Below, one piece after another: positions 1 through 9,257 of a stretch of 64,000 nucleotides of DNA; positions within the stretch are counted from its first letter, which is position 1; each line of letters opens with the position of its first letter. This stretch comes from Acidovorax benzenivorans (GTDB lineage Bacteria; Pseudomonadota; Gammaproteobacteria; Burkholderiales; Burkholderiaceae_C): NCBI RefSeq assembly GCF_028680575.1, contig NZ_JAPCKI010000005.1, positions 1 to 64,000 on the forward strand, written 5' to 3'. The position numbers and the translations under genes are program-made. The notes beneath the pieces are model-generated. The model made no database searches and was not told where the DNA came from. It saw only the letters and a program-made list of their open reading frames with translations.

Positions 1-77
1 CCCGAACAGGACAGTGAAACGACTTTGCGCCGATGATAGTGCGGGTTCCCGTGTGAAAGTAGGTCATCGTCAGGCTC
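1..77 (+). rRNA. rrf: 5S ribosomal RNA, 3' part (5' end outside window)
   Basis: The sequence from CCCGAACAGGACAGTGAAAC to the closing AGGTCATCGTCAGGCT matches the 3' two thirds of a beta-proteobacterial 5S rRNA. The final bases are the 3' strand of the terminal helix I, whose 5' partner lies to the left of the window. A factor-independent terminator follows 14 bases later. This is therefore the end of an rRNA operon running into the window from the left. Confidence 0.93.
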
Positions 78-90
78 TTACAGCCCAGAA

Positions 91-120
91 AACCCCAGTC
101 AGATATGACTGGGGTTTTTT
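91..120 (+). terminator. Rho-independent terminator of the rRNA operon
   Basis: A perfect 10-bp stem (AACCCCAGTC / GACTGGGGTT) closes a 6-base loop and runs directly into TTTTTT. It sits just after the 5S rRNA. It also separates the operon from the convergent metallo-hydrolase gene. Confidence 0.93.
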
Positions 121-184
121 GCTTTGGCGTGGCGTAAAACATGCGCTGCGCAATGAGCGCATGACGGCAGCGGACTGGATATGT

Positions 185-1264
185 TTATCCGCGGTCCGGT
201 ACGCGAAATCTCTGAACACGGCCCTGATCGAGAAAGCGCTCCAACTTCCCATCCATCCACAGATGGTGCAGATGCGCCAACGCTTCACCCATGGCAAAAG
301 TCATCTGATGGGTGTCCAGCTTGCGTTGAAACAGGATTGGCAAGGTATCCGCAGCGCTCAATGCATGGTCGTGGGCAGCCTGTAGGATTTCCTCCAGCCG
401 TTCCCGGTGGTGGTTTTGCAGCTGAGCAATGCGCGTGGCCAAGCCCGTAAACGGCTTGCCGTGCGATGGGAGCACTAACGTGTTCTCCGGCAGGCCCAGA
501 TACCGCAACAGCGAAGTCAAGAACAACTGCAGCGGATTGGCCTCGGGCTCACTGGCATGGACGCTGACATTGGTCGAGATGCGCGGTAACACCATGTCGC
601 CGCTGATCAAGGTGGTCAACTCAGGGCAGAACAGCGCCATGTGCTCGGGTGCGTGGCCGTAGCCGCTGATACAACGCCAGACACGTCCTCCGATGTCCAG
701 GGTGTCTCCGTCCATGATTCGGCGAAAGCGGGGTGGCAATGCGGGAACCAGGGTCGGAAAATACGAAGCCCGTCCTCGTACATGGGCCAGAAATGCTAGA
801 TCTTGGGCGCCATGCAAGGCATAAAAATCTGCCCCTGCTTCTCCGCCAAACCCTTGCGGGTCATAGACAGCGACCCGCGCCACGTTGTAGTCGGTGGAAC
901 TGATCCACAAGCGCACATCCCAACGCTCGCACAGCCAATGGGCCAGGCCAATATGGTCTGGATGCATGTGGGTCACGATGACGCGCAGGATGGGCAAGCC
1001 GCCCAGGCAGTTCACAAAAATCTGCTCCCATTGCGCACGGGTCGCTGCGCTGTCGATACAGCAGTCCACGACGGTCCACCCGTCTGTCATCACACCGTCA
1101 GCACCTGGCTGGCGGTCACGCAGCAGCCACAGATTGATGTGATCTAACGCAAAGGGAAGACCCATACGGACCCAGTGAATTCCGGGCGCGACCTCCATGG
1201 TGCCTCCCTCGGGAGGGAGCGCGTCGCCTAACGGATAGTGGATCTGGTGTTCGAGTGGGTTCAT
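185..1264 (-). CDS. MBL-fold metallo-hydrolase, LiuR-regulon type
   Basis: Metallo-beta-lactamase fold hydrolase of 359 residues. The metal-binding motif T-H-x-H-x-D-H is at residues 98-104, and later His and Asp residues (GYGHAPEHM, SGDMVLP) fit the rest of the binuclear site. The family hydrolyses thioesters or similar bonds; the substrate here is unknown. I chose the ATG that starts MNPLEHQIHY. The frame stays open 40 codons further upstream, but those codons run through the liuR-side operator. That palindrome lies only about 24 bases upstream of this start, so control by LiuR is likely. The neighbouring acyl-CoA genes suggest an acyl-CoA or acylated product as substrate (inference). Confidence 0.85.
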   Translation of the reverse strand: MNPLEHQIHYPLGDALPPEGGTMEVAPGIHWVRMGLPFALDHINLWLLRDRQPGADGVMTDGWTVVDCCIDSAATRAQWEQIFVNCLGGLPILRVIVTHMHPDHIGLAHWLCERWDVRLWISSTDYNVARVAVYDPQGFGGEAGADFYALHGAQDLAFLAHVRGRASYFPTLVPALPPRFRRIMDGDTLDIGGRVWRCISGYGHAPEHMALFCPELTTLISGDMVLPRISTNVSVHASEPEANPLQLFLTSLLRYLGLPENTLVLPSHGKPFTGLATRIAQLQNHHRERLEEILQAAHDHALSAADTLPILFQRKLDTHQMTFAMGEALAHLHHLWMDGKLERFLDQGRVQRFRVPDRG

Positions 1265-1287
1265 GGCGACGGTCCGGTGGGTTAGCA

Positions 1288-1309
1288 TTGACGTTAACGT
1301 AAACGTCAT
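1288..1309. promoter_or_regulatory. Candidate LiuR (MerR-type) operator, divergent
   Basis: GACGTTAACGTAAACGTC is a near-perfect dyad with three ACGT blocks each two bases apart. It lies between the divergent metallo-hydrolase and liuR genes. A close copy occurs downstream of liuR at 1793-1816. The ACGT-rich dyad resembles the LiuR boxes I remember from comparative studies of branched-chain amino acid regulons. Likely use: autoregulation of liuR and control of the hydrolase. Confidence 0.75.
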
Positions 1310-1389
1310 GCACTCGACGCATTGTAGGGAGCTGCAGCCACTGGGCTGTCTCCTGTGCGAAACCGATCCTGCTGTGTGCAGCACCTACC

Positions 1390-1785
1390 ATGGCCAACAC
1401 CTACACCATCAGCGACCTCGCCAAAGAGTTCGATCTCACCACCCGGGCGATCCGTTTTTATGAAGACATGGGCTTGCTGCAGCCTGAACGCACCGGTGCC
1501 GCTGGCCGCAACCGGGTGTACAGCGCACGCGACCGCACGCGACTTCGGCTGACGTTGCGGGCCAAGCGCCTGGGACTGTCTCTCACGGAAGCCAAGGAGA
1601 TCATCGACCTCTATGACAGCCCCCGCGATACCGGCGTACAGCTCCGCAAGTTTCTGGACGTGCTGGTGGTCCATCGCAAGCAACTCGAAGAGCAAATGGC
1701 CGATCTGCAGGCCAACCTGGAAGAGGTGCGCGAGCACGAAGAAGAGGCGCGCACGCTACTGGCCAAGGTAGAAAAGCAAAATTGA
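1390..1785 (+). CDS. liuR: MerR-family regulator of leucine/isovalerate catabolism (LiuR)
   Basis: 131-residue MerR-family DNA-binding protein. The N-terminal winged helix-turn-helix spans about residues 5-70 (TISDLAKEF, TRAIRFYEDMGLL, RVYSARDR), and a long C-terminal coiled coil for dimerisation covers about 85-130. It has no conserved cysteines for metal binding, as expected for the acyl-CoA-sensing LiuR branch. It lies directly upstream of a thioesterase gene and liuA and is flanked on both sides by the same ACGT-repeat dyad. By analogy with known LiuR proteins it should repress the liu genes until an isovaleryl-CoA-like inducer appears; that role is inferred from family and context. Confidence 0.9.
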   Translation: MANTYTISDLAKEFDLTTRAIRFYEDMGLLQPERTGAAGRNRVYSARDRTRLRLTLRAKRLGLSLTEAKEIIDLYDSPRDTGVQLRKFLDVLVVHRKQLEEQMADLQANLEEVREHEEEARTLLAKVEKQN

Positions 1786-1792
1786 TCCATAA

Positions 1793-1816
1793 TTGACGTT
1801 TACGTAAACGTAAATT
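1793..1816 (+). promoter_or_regulatory. Candidate LiuR operator upstream of thioesterase-liuA
   Basis: TTGACGTTTACGTAAACGTA repeats the architecture of the dyad at 1288-1309: ACGT blocks at 2-bp intervals. It lies in the 42-bp gap between the liuR stop and the GTG of the thioesterase gene, immediately before the AGGAG ribosome binding site. It therefore probably controls the thioesterase-liuA unit separately from liuR. Confidence 0.75.
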
Positions 1817-1827
1817 AGGAGACTGCA

Positions 1828-2289
1828 GTGAGCACGCCCCCCTTTGAGCCGCGTTGCATTGACTTTGCCGACCGCGTGCGCGATAGCTTTGCGCGGCAAG
1901 GGGCCATGCAGACGCTTGGCGCGTCGCTGGGATTGGTGGCGCCAGGCGCTGTAGACATTGAACTCCCCTGGGCAGCCGCTCTGACCCAGCAGCATGGATT
2001 TCTCCATGCGGGCATGGTGTCCACAGCGCTGGATTCAGCGTGCGGATATGCCGGTTTCACCCTCATGGCGGCAGATGCCGCCGTGCTCACCATCGAATTC
2101 AAGATCAACTTGCTGGCCCCTGCCAAAGGCGAGCGATTCCGCATGGAAGGACGGGTGCTGAAGCCCGGCCGCACCATCACCGTCTGCGAAGGCCGAGCCT
2201 TCGCTATCGACGGCAACCAAGAAAAGCTGGTCGCCACCATGGGGTGCACTCTCATGGCGGTCACCGGACGCGACAGCATCCAGGGCTGA
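1828..2289 (+). CDS. PaaI-family hotdog-fold thioesterase
   Basis: 153-residue single-domain hotdog protein of the PaaI/YbgC-like acyl-CoA thioesterase group. The segment [21 protein letters not shown] carries the catalytic-loop signature HAG and the Asp/Ser of the central helix, followed by the [10 protein letters not shown] strand typical of the fold. It starts with GTG; AGGAG at 1817-1821 fixes this start. It lies 42 bases upstream of liuA under the same candidate operator. A likely job is release of CoA from acyl-CoAs that build up in the leucine pathway (inference). Confidence 0.85.
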   Translation: MSTPPFEPRCIDFADRVRDSFARQGAMQTLGASLGLVAPGAVDIELPWAAALTQQHGFLHAGMVSTALDSACGYAGFTLMAADAAVLTIEFKINLLAPAKGERFRMEGRVLKPGRTITVCEGRAFAIDGNQEKLVATMGCTLMAVTGRDSIQG

Positions 2290-2330
2290 GCCCTGCCCAT
2301 TTCCCTACCTTCTACGAGGAGACAAACCCC

Positions 2331-3521
2331 ATGAGCATTCCCGCCAACCTTCCCGGCCTCAACTTCCAGCTGGGCGAAGATATCGATGCCCTGCGCGATG
2401 CCGTGCGCGACTTCGCGCAGGCAGAGATCGCTCCCCGTGCGGCCGAGATTGACCGCAACGATCAATTCCCCATGGACCTGTGGCGGAAGATGGGTGATCT
2501 GGGCGTACTCGGCATCACGGTGCCCGAGCAATATGGCGGCGCCGCCATGGGCTACCTCGCCCACATGGTGGCGATGGAAGAAATCTCCCGCGCCAGTGCG
2601 TCGGTGGGCTTGTCCTATGGCGCCCACAGCAACCTGTGTGTGAACCAGATCAACCGCAACGGCAACGAGGCACAAAAGGCCAAGTACCTGCCCAAGCTCA
2701 TCAGCGGCGAGCACGTGGGCGCGCTGGCCATGAGTGAACCCGGCGCGGGCTCCGACGTGATCAGCATGAAGCTCAAGGCCGAGGACAAGGGCGGCTACTA
2801 CCTGCTCAACGGCAGCAAGATGTGGATCACCAACGGCCCCGACGCTGACACCCTGGTGGTGTACGCAAAGACTGAGCCCGAGATGGGCGCGCGCGGCGTG
2901 ACCGCCTTCCTGATCGAAAAGGGCATGAAGGGCTTCTCCATTGCGCAAAAGCTCGACAAGCTGGGCATGCGCGGCAGCCACACCGGCGAGCTGGTGTTCC
3001 AGGACGTTGAAGTGCCCGCCGAGAATGTGCTGGGGGGCCTGAACCAGGGCGCCAAGGTGCTGATGAGTGGCCTGGACTACGAACGTGCAGTGCTGACCGG
3101 CGGCCCGCTGGGCATCATGCAGTCCGTGATGGACAACGTGATCCCCTACATCCACGACCGCAAGCAGTTCGGCCAGAGCATTGGCGAGTTCCAGCTCATC
3201 CAGGGCAAGGTGGCCGATATGTACACCGTGCTGCAAGCGGGGCGCTCGTTTGCCTACACTGTGGCCAAGAACCTCGACATGCTGGGTACCGACCACGTGC
3301 GCCAGGTGCGCAAGGACTGCGCCAGTGTCATCCTCTGGTGTGCCGAGAAGGCCACCTGGATGGCTGGCGAAGGCGTGCAGATTTACGGTGGCAACGGCTA
3401 CATCAATGAATACCCGCTGGGCCGTCTGTGGCGCGATGCCAAGCTGTACGAGATCGGCGCGGGCACCAGCGAGATCCGCCGCATGCTGATCGGCCGCGAG
3501 CTGTTTGCTGAAACCTGCTGA
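2331..3521 (+). CDS. liuA: Isovaleryl-CoA dehydrogenase
   Basis: 396-residue FAD-dependent acyl-CoA dehydrogenase that oxidises isovaleryl-CoA to 3-methylcrotonyl-CoA and passes electrons to ETF. The isovaleryl-CoA subtype is shown by the catalytic glutamate in the [16 protein letters not shown] helix and by [12 protein letters not shown] near the C-terminus, where other acyl-CoA dehydrogenases carry the base in YEGTSE. Flavin and substrate motifs MSEPGAGSD and WITNGPDAD are present. The start follows GAGGAGACAAACCCC, a leader that recurs before the acyl-CoA synthetase gene at 23222. First committed step of the liu pathway. Confidence 0.95.
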   Translation: MSIPANLPGLNFQLGEDIDALRDAVRDFAQAEIAPRAAEIDRNDQFPMDLWRKMGDLGVLGITVPEQYGGAAMGYLAHMVAMEEISRASASVGLSYGAHSNLCVNQINRNGNEAQKAKYLPKLISGEHVGALAMSEPGAGSDVISMKLKAEDKGGYYLLNGSKMWITNGPDADTLVVYAKTEPEMGARGVTAFLIEKGMKGFSIAQKLDKLGMRGSHTGELVFQDVEVPAENVLGGLNQGAKVLMSGLDYERAVLTGGPLGIMQSVMDNVIPYIHDRKQFGQSIGEFQLIQGKVADMYTVLQAGRSFAYTVAKNLDMLGTDHVRQVRKDCASVILWCAEKATWMAGEGVQIYGGNGYINEYPLGRLWRDAKLYEIGAGTSEIRRMLIGRELFAETC

Positions 3522-3555
3522 GTTTTTTTGTTTCCACTGATCCCTCAAGGACCAC

Positions 3556-4215
3556 ATGCCTTCCTCGATCGACGACCTGTTTGTTCACAACCGCGCCTGG
3601 GCGGCCCAGATGGAGCGCGATCGGCCTGGCTTCTTCACCAGTCTGCTGGCGCAGCAAGAGCCCAAGTACATGTGGGTCGGTTGCTCCGACAGCCGGGTGC
3701 CAGCCAATCAGATCACGGGCCTGGAGCCTGGTGAAGTGTTCGTGCACCGCAACGTGGCGAACGTGGTGGTACCTACGGACCTCAACTGCCTGTCCACCAT
3801 CCAATACGCGGTGGACCAGTTGCACATTGAGCACCTCATGGTGGTGGGCCACTATGGCTGTGGTGGCGTGCTGGCGGCGCTGGAGGGGACGCGCGTCGGC
3901 CTGGCCGACAACTGGATCCGCCATGTGCAGGACGTGCGCGATCGCCACCGCGATTTGATTGCGGCCACCGCGCCCGAGTGGCGCCATGATGTGCTGTGCG
4001 AGCTCAATGCCATTGAGCAGGTCGTCAACATCGCACAGACCACCGTGATGCTCGATGCCTGGGGCCGGGGCCAGAAGGTCACGCTGCACGGCTGGTGCTA
4101 TGGCCTCAAGGACGGCCTCATCAACAATCTGCACATGTCCGTGGGCAGTACCGAAGGCCTAGACTCGCTGTACAAGGCGGCGATTGCTGGCGTGGCTGCC
4201 GTCCAAAGGCAATAG
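3556..4215 (+). CDS. can: Beta-class carbonic anhydrase
   Basis: 219-residue beta-carbonic anhydrase that interconverts CO2 and bicarbonate in the cytoplasm. The zinc ligands are Cys43 (in CSDSR), His99 and Cys102 (GHYGCGG), with the Asp45-Arg47 dyad that gates the active site. The length equals that of E. coli Can. It follows liuA by 34 bases. Bicarbonate is a substrate of the methylcrotonyl-CoA carboxylase encoded by liuB/liuD, so co-location with leucine catabolism makes sense, although no LiuR-like box precedes this gene. Confidence 0.96.
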   Translation: MPSSIDDLFVHNRAWAAQMERDRPGFFTSLLAQQEPKYMWVGCSDSRVPANQITGLEPGEVFVHRNVANVVVPTDLNCLSTIQYAVDQLHIEHLMVVGHYGCGGVLAALEGTRVGLADNWIRHVQDVRDRHRDLIAATAPEWRHDVLCELNAIEQVVNIAQTTVMLDAWGRGQKVTLHGWCYGLKDGLINNLHMSVGSTEGLDSLYKAAIAGVAAVQRQ

Positions 4216-4252
4216 CCCACCACCGCCCCTTTGCAACGGCTGAGCACCCGCC

Positions 4253-6082
4253 ATGTTCCCGCAACGCCTTGATGCGCCCCAGGCCTACGGCATTGCCAAG
4301 GCCATGATGGACGGCTTCAACCGGCATTACCGGCTGTTTCGCACCGAGTCTGCGCGGGCCAAACACCGCTTTGAAACCGGTGACTGGCACGGCCAGCAGC
4401 GGGCGCAGCGCGAGCGCATCGAGTTCTACGACCTGCGGGTGAAGGAATGCGTGCGGCGGCTCGAAAAGGAGTTTGGCGCGGGTGGGCAGCCCATGGACGT
4501 GTGGCACCAGGTCAAGCTGCACTACATCGGGCTGTTGGTGAACCACCACCAGCCCGAGCTGGCCGAGACCTTCTTCAACTCGGTCACCACCAAGATCCTG
4601 CACCGCACGCATTTTCACAACGACTTCATCTTTGTGCGACCGGCGGTCAGCACCGAATACATCGAGAACGACGAACCCGCAGCGCGCCCCACCTACCGCG
4701 CCTACTACCCGTCGCGGGACACGCTGGGCGAAACGTTCCAGACCATCATCGAAAACTTCCAGCTGCAGCGCGAGTTTGCCGACCTGCCGCGCGACACCAC
4801 CTGCGTGGTGGCGGCCATGCGAGGCCGCCTCGACAAGGTGCGGCTGCGCGCCAACTTCCAGATCCAGGTGCTCACCAGCCTGTTCTTTCGCAACAAGGGC
4901 GCGTATGTGGTGGGCAAGATCATCAACGGCTTCCACGAAGTGCCGTTTGCGCTGCCCATCTTGCATGACGACAGCGGCAGGCTGTTCATCGACGCCGCAT
5001 TGTTTGGTGAAGACGACATGCAGATGCTGTTCAGCTTTGCACGCGCCTACTTCATGGTGGACATGGAGGTGCCCAGTGCCTACGTGCAGTTTTTGCGCAG
5101 CCTCATGCCGCGCAAGCCGCGCGCCGAGATCTACAACGCCCTGGGCCTGGCCAAGCAGGGCAAGACCCTGTTTTACCGCGACTTTCTGTACCACCTGAAG
5201 CACTCCAGCGACCAGTTCCGCATCGCGCCCGGCATCAAGGGCATGGTGATGCTGGTGTTCGACCTGCCGAGCTTTCCGTTCGTGTTCAAGCTCATCAAGG
5301 ACTACTTCCCGCACCAGAAGGAAACCACGCGCGAGCAGATCAAGGCCAAGTACCTGCTGGTCAAGCAGCACGACCGCGTGGGCCGCATGGCCGATACGCT
5401 GGAATACAGCGAGGTGGCCTTCCCGCGCGACCGCTTTGACGACGCTCTCATTGCCGAGATCGAGAAGTTCGCCCCCAGCCAGCTCGAAATCAGCGACCGC
5501 GATGGCGACGGCCAGACCGAAGTCATCATCAAGCACCTGTACATCGAGCGGCGCATGATCCCGCTCAATATCTATCTGCAGGAGGCTTTCGACACCGGCC
5601 TCGCAGACCCGCGCGCGCGCCAGCAGATGGAGCACAGCGTGATCGAATACGGCAACGCCATCAAGGACTTGGTGGCCGCCAACATCTTCCCTGGCGACAT
5701 GCTCTGGAAGAACTTCGGCGTCACGCGCAACGGCAAGGTCGTGTTCTACGACTACGACGAGATCGAATACCTCACCGACTGCAACTTCCGCCGCGTGCCC
5801 ACGCCGCGCAACGAGGAGGAAGAAATGAGCGGTGAGGTCTGGTACAGCGTGGGCCCGCGCGATGTGTTCCCCGAAACCTTCGGCCCCTTCCTGCTCGGCA
5901 ACGACGCCGTGCGCGAGGTGTTCATGTCGCACCACGCTGACCTGCTCGACGCCGCGTTCTGGCAGTCGCACAAGGAGCGCATCCAGGCAGGCCATATGTT
6001 TGACGTGTTTCCCTACGACACGGACCGGCGCTTCGCGCACAGCGTGTCGTCCGTGCGCCAGGCGCTGCCGCATGTGGCCTAG
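4253..6082 (+). CDS. aceK: Isocitrate dehydrogenase kinase/phosphatase
   Basis: 609-residue bifunctional enzyme that phosphorylates and dephosphorylates isocitrate dehydrogenase, switching carbon between the TCA cycle and the glyoxylate shunt. Recognisable segments include the phosphate-binding stretch [12 protein letters not shown], the catalytic lobe [14 protein letters not shown] and the metal-binding [16 protein letters not shown]. Length is normal for the family. It lies between carbonic anhydrase (37-bp gap) and the thiolase. This suits a locus whose end product is acetyl-CoA. Confidence 0.97.
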   Translation: MFPQRLDAPQAYGIAKAMMDGFNRHYRLFRTESARAKHRFETGDWHGQQRAQRERIEFYDLRVKECVRRLEKEFGAGGQPMDVWHQVKLHYIGLLVNHHQPELAETFFNSVTTKILHRTHFHNDFIFVRPAVSTEYIENDEPAARPTYRAYYPSRDTLGETFQTIIENFQLQREFADLPRDTTCVVAAMRGRLDKVRLRANFQIQVLTSLFFRNKGAYVVGKIINGFHEVPFALPILHDDSGRLFIDAALFGEDDMQMLFSFARAYFMVDMEVPSAYVQFLRSLMPRKPRAEIYNALGLAKQGKTLFYRDFLYHLKHSSDQFRIAPGIKGMVMLVFDLPSFPFVFKLIKDYFPHQKETTREQIKAKYLLVKQHDRVGRMADTLEYSEVAFPRDRFDDALIAEIEKFAPSQLEISDRDGDGQTEVIIKHLYIERRMIPLNIYLQEAFDTGLADPRARQQMEHSVIEYGNAIKDLVAANIFPGDMLWKNFGVTRNGKVVFYDYDEIEYLTDCNFRRVPTPRNEEEEMSGEVWYSVGPRDVFPETFGPFLLGNDAVREVFMSHHADLLDAAFWQSHKERIQAGHMFDVFPYDTDRRFAHSVSSVRQALPHVA

Positions 6083-6134
6083 GTCGCAGCCATCCCCTTT
6101 TCCACCACCGAACCCCTCCAAGGAGATATCCACC

Positions 6135-7325
6135 ATGTCCTCTACCCAAGACCCTATCGTCATCGTCGGCGCCGCACGCACCCCCATGGGCTCGCTGCAA
6201 GGCGACTTTTCCAGCCTGGCCGCGCACGACCTGGGCGGCGCCGCCATCAAGGCCGCCATCGAGCGTGCCGGTGTGTCGCCCGACGCCGTGGGTGAAGTGC
6301 TGTTCGGCAACTGCCTGATGGCCGGCCAGGGCCAGGCACCCGCTCGCCAGGCGGCGTTCAAAGGCGGCCTGCCCAAGGGCGCGGGCGCCGTCACGCTCAG
6401 CAAGATGTGCGGCTCCGGCATGAAGGCCGCGATGATGGCGCACGACATGCTGCTGGCCGGCACGCACGACGTCATGGTGGCGGGTGGCATGGAAAGCATG
6501 ACCAACGCCCCCTACCTGCTACAAAAGGGCCGCGGCGGCTACCGCCTGGGCCACGACCGCATCTTCGACCACATGATGCTCGACGGCCTGGAAGACGCTT
6601 ACGAAGCGGGCCGCAGCATGGGCACCTTTGGTGAAGACTGCGCGGCCAAGTACAGCTTTACGCGCGAGCAGCAGGACGCGTTTGCCACCGCCAGCGTGCA
6701 GCGCGCCAAGGCGGCCACCGAGTCCGGTGCGTTCGCGGCCGAGATCGTGCCCGTCACCGTCAAGACCCGTGCGGGCGAGACCGTGGTGTCGGTGGACGAA
6801 GGCCCGGGCAAGGTCAAGCTCGAGAAGATCGCCACCTTGAAGCCCGCCTTTAAGAAGGACGGCACCATCACCGCCGCGTCCAGCTCCAGCATTAACGACG
6901 GCGCGGCCGCGCTGGTGATGATGCGCGAGTCCACGGCCAAGAAGCTGGGTGCCAAGCCCCTGGCCCGCATCGTGAGCCACGCCACGCACGCACAAGAGCC
7001 CGAGTGGTTTGCCACCGCCCCCCTGGGCGCCACACAAAAGGCACTCGCCAAGGCCGGCTGGCAAGTGGGCGACGTGCAGCTGTGGGAGATCAACGAAGCC
7101 TTCGCCGTGGTGCCCATGGCGTTGATGAAGGAATTGGACCTGCCCCACGACAAGGTCAACGTGAACGGCGGCGCCTGCGCCCTGGGCCACCCCATTGGTG
7201 CCAGCGGTGCGCGCATCATGGTTACGCTGATGTACGCGCTCAAGGCCCGTGGTCTCACCAAGGGCCTGGCCACGCTGTGCATTGGCGGCGGCGAGGCCAC
7301 GGCGGTGGCGCTGGAACTCGTCTGA
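6135..7325 (+). CDS. Acetyl-CoA acetyltransferase (thiolase)
   Basis: 396-residue degradative-type thiolase. The nucleophile is Cys92 (SKMCGSGMKA), and the catalytic His352 (GGACALGHPIG) and Cys382 (LCIGGGEA) are all present. It cleaves acetoacetyl-CoA to two acetyl-CoA, or runs the reverse. The start is the ATG after AGGAGATATCCACC. In this setting it would finish leucine breakdown once acetoacetate from HMG-CoA lyase is activated. It could also serve polyhydroxybutyrate synthesis, but no phaB or phaC is near. Confidence 0.93.
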   Translation: MSSTQDPIVIVGAARTPMGSLQGDFSSLAAHDLGGAAIKAAIERAGVSPDAVGEVLFGNCLMAGQGQAPARQAAFKGGLPKGAGAVTLSKMCGSGMKAAMMAHDMLLAGTHDVMVAGGMESMTNAPYLLQKGRGGYRLGHDRIFDHMMLDGLEDAYEAGRSMGTFGEDCAAKYSFTREQQDAFATASVQRAKAATESGAFAAEIVPVTVKTRAGETVVSVDEGPGKVKLEKIATLKPAFKKDGTITAASSSSINDGAAALVMMRESTAKKLGAKPLARIVSHATHAQEPEWFATAPLGATQKALAKAGWQVGDVQLWEINEAFAVVPMALMKELDLPHDKVNVNGGACALGHPIGASGARIMVTLMYALKARGLTKGLATLCIGGGEATAVALELV

Positions 7326-7374
7326 TGCTGCTGGCTGGAGATGGGATGATTCCCGACTTTGCACAAGGACCTCG

Positions 7375-8454
7375 ATGACCACCCCCTCTCCCGCCATCGG
7401 CGCCTTCTGGCGCGCGTTCTCCGATGCCCAGGCATCGCTCCAGGCCCAGCCGTTGCGCGAGCGCGTGGGGTCGGCCAATGCGCTCATTGATCAGCACCTG
7501 GAAGGCCTGGCGCTGGAGATGTCTGGCGACGATACCGATGCGGTGGTGGACCTCATCATCACGGCCCACGGCAGCATTGAGCAGTTTCCGCTGCTGGCGC
7601 AGGTGGTGGCGGCCGCGCCCGCGCTGCCCCACTACCGGGTGCGTGCGTTTCGCGAGCGCACCACCCAGCCGGACTTCCCCATCGGCATGGAGGGCTTCGA
7701 GCTGGCCACATCCGAAGTGCTGGTGGCGCTGGAGCCGGACGGCGGCCAGGCGGCGCTGGAGATCCGCTTTGGCCGCGAGATCCCCAGTGACTACCAGGAC
7801 CACGCGCGCAACATGGCGTTCATCATGCTCGACCATGTGCTGGGCGAATACGACTTTGCCGTGAAGGTGGGCGCTGTGGACTTTGTGGGCGCACCGGGTG
7901 ACGCCCGCACCCCCTGGGTGCCGCTGAGCCAGCTGCCCCCGGTGTTTGACCGCTACTGGACCGACACCCTGGGCCACACCGGCCACTTCCCGATGGGCGA
8001 TGCCGAGTGGGATGGACTGGAGCTGCAGTTTGACTGCCCCATCGACGAAGACGGCAACGAGCTGCTCGCTGACGATGCAGACGGCGGCGACGCGCCCGAG
8101 ACCGGCGTGGTCATGGTCAACACCAGCGCCAACGCGGTGGCCATGCGGGCTGACCTGGCCTATGCCCTCACCGTGGACCTGGCGGTGCCTGACAGCGACA
8201 CCCTGACTGCCGTGCAAGACCTGCACGAGCAGGCCGCCACGCTACTGCAGGTGCCGCAGCTGGGCGTTCTGGTGCTGACGCTGATGCGCGCGGGCCGACG
8301 CCAGGCGCTGTATTACGTGAGCGACGAACAACTGGCCAAGCAGGCGCTGGCGCCCCTGCTGCTGCGCGACGAGGCGGCGTCGCTGGAGCTGAAGGTGGCG
8401 TACGACCCCGCGTGGTCGGGTTATTTCGAGTACGCCGGTTACCTGTCTGCCTAG
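7375..8454 (+). CDS. Conserved hypothetical protein, possibly DUF695-like
   Basis: I do not recognise this 359-residue protein with confidence. It has no signal peptide and no clear membrane segment. The composition is acidic, with a block rich in Asp and Gly (CPIDEDGNELLADDADGG) at about residues 220-240. The FWRAF start and scattered Trp/Tyr residues vaguely recall DUF695-type proteins; this is a weak guess. It follows the thiolase gene by 49 bases on the same strand and may be in its transcript. Start chosen at the ATG of MTTPSPAIGAFW. Confidence 0.7.
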   Translation: MTTPSPAIGAFWRAFSDAQASLQAQPLRERVGSANALIDQHLEGLALEMSGDDTDAVVDLIITAHGSIEQFPLLAQVVAAAPALPHYRVRAFRERTTQPDFPIGMEGFELATSEVLVALEPDGGQAALEIRFGREIPSDYQDHARNMAFIMLDHVLGEYDFAVKVGAVDFVGAPGDARTPWVPLSQLPPVFDRYWTDTLGHTGHFPMGDAEWDGLELQFDCPIDEDGNELLADDADGGDAPETGVVMVNTSANAVAMRADLAYALTVDLAVPDSDTLTAVQDLHEQAATLLQVPQLGVLVLTLMRAGRRQALYYVSDEQLAKQALAPLLLRDEAASLELKVAYDPAWSGYFEYAGYLSA

Positions 8455-8475
8455 CCTTTCACCGTTGTTTTGTGT

Positions 8476-8540
8476 TTACTCCTGAATTGATAGCTGATTG
8501 CGCTTGATTAACGGGCGCTTGCGGCATATTGGGCTTGAAA
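8476..8540 (+). repeat. Dispersed double-hairpin repeat, copy A
   Basis: AT-rich left part with GATAGCTG, then a GCGCTTgat..GGCGCT stem and a tail TTGGGCTTGAAA. It matches eight other copies in the window: a GCTAT..ATAGC block, then a GCGCTT..AAGCGC block, then GGCC/TTT. It fills the gap before the short-chain dehydrogenase and ends at its start codon, so the gene's translation initiation region is made of repeat. Confidence 0.75.
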
Positions 8541-9209
8541 ATGAACTCCATATTCGTCATGGGCGCATCGCGGGGCATCGGCCTGGAGCTGGTGCGCCAG
8601 TACACCAGCGCAGGCCGCCGCGTGATCGCCACCGTGCGCGACGACGCAGGCCGTGAACGCGTGCTGGCGCTGGGCGCAGAGGCGCTCACCGTCGATGTGG
8701 CCAACCCCGCCAGCGTCAGCGGCCTGGCCTGGCAGCTCGACGGCGAAAAGATCGACCTGGCGCTGTACGTGGCCGGTGTCATCCGCCGCCCCAACGCACT
8801 CACGCCACCCACACAACAAGACTTTGATGCCGTCATGCACACCAACGTGCTGGGCGCCATGCAGGCGATTCCGCAGGTGGCCCCTCTGGTGGCCGATGCG
8901 GGCGGCGTGTTTGCGTTTCTGTCGTCCTCCATGTCGCAGATCGGCAGCGTGTCGAACAGCGGCTCGTGGCTGTACCGCACCAGCAAGGCCGCGCTGAACA
9001 TGGCCGTGGCGGCCGCCCAGCACGACTACCCCGGCGCCACGCTGGTCACCATCGACCCCGGCTGGGTGCAGACCGACATGGGCGGCGGCAGTGCGCCACT
9101 GACGGTGGAAGACAGCGTGCGCGGCCTGTGCAGCACCCTGGCCAGCGTGACCGCCGCCGACAAAGGCCGCCTGCTGCACCACGACGGCCGCCGCGCATCC
9201 CATTGGTAA
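8541..9209 (+). CDS. SDR-family oxidoreductase
   Basis: 222-residue short-chain dehydrogenase/reductase. The Rossmann motif GASRGIGLEL is at about residues 7-16, the catalytic Ser is in LSSSMSQIG and the Tyr-Lys pair is in YRTSK. It resembles the csgA/C-factor-like group of small SDRs of unknown substrate. The ATG at 8541 fits the family N-terminus (MNSIFVMGASRG); a TTG four codons upstream is less likely. Repeat copy A sits directly upstream. It precedes an acyl-CoA dehydrogenase by 48 bases. Confidence 0.9.
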   Translation: MNSIFVMGASRGIGLELVRQYTSAGRRVIATVRDDAGRERVLALGAEALTVDVANPASVSGLAWQLDGEKIDLALYVAGVIRRPNALTPPTQQDFDAVMHTNVLGAMQAIPQVAPLVADAGGVFAFLSSSMSQIGSVSNSGSWLYRTSKAALNMAVAAAQHDYPGATLVTIDPGWVQTDMGGGSAPLTVEDSVRGLCSTLASVTAADKGRLLHHDGRRASHW

Positions 9210-9257
9210 GCCGGTAAGCCCCCCGAATTTCTGAACAACGACTCTGGAGACACTCCC

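Noticed and set aside
1815..3557. Open frame of about 580 codons opposite the thioesterase and liuA
   Set aside because: Antisense to two clear genes, and composition is typical of a codon-bias shadow.
4121..6505. Open frame of about 790 codons on the minus strand opposite aceK
   Set aside because: GC-rich genes leave long open frames on the other strand. The frame is rich in His, Val and Gly, has no recognisable motif, and aceK on the plus strand is beyond doubt.
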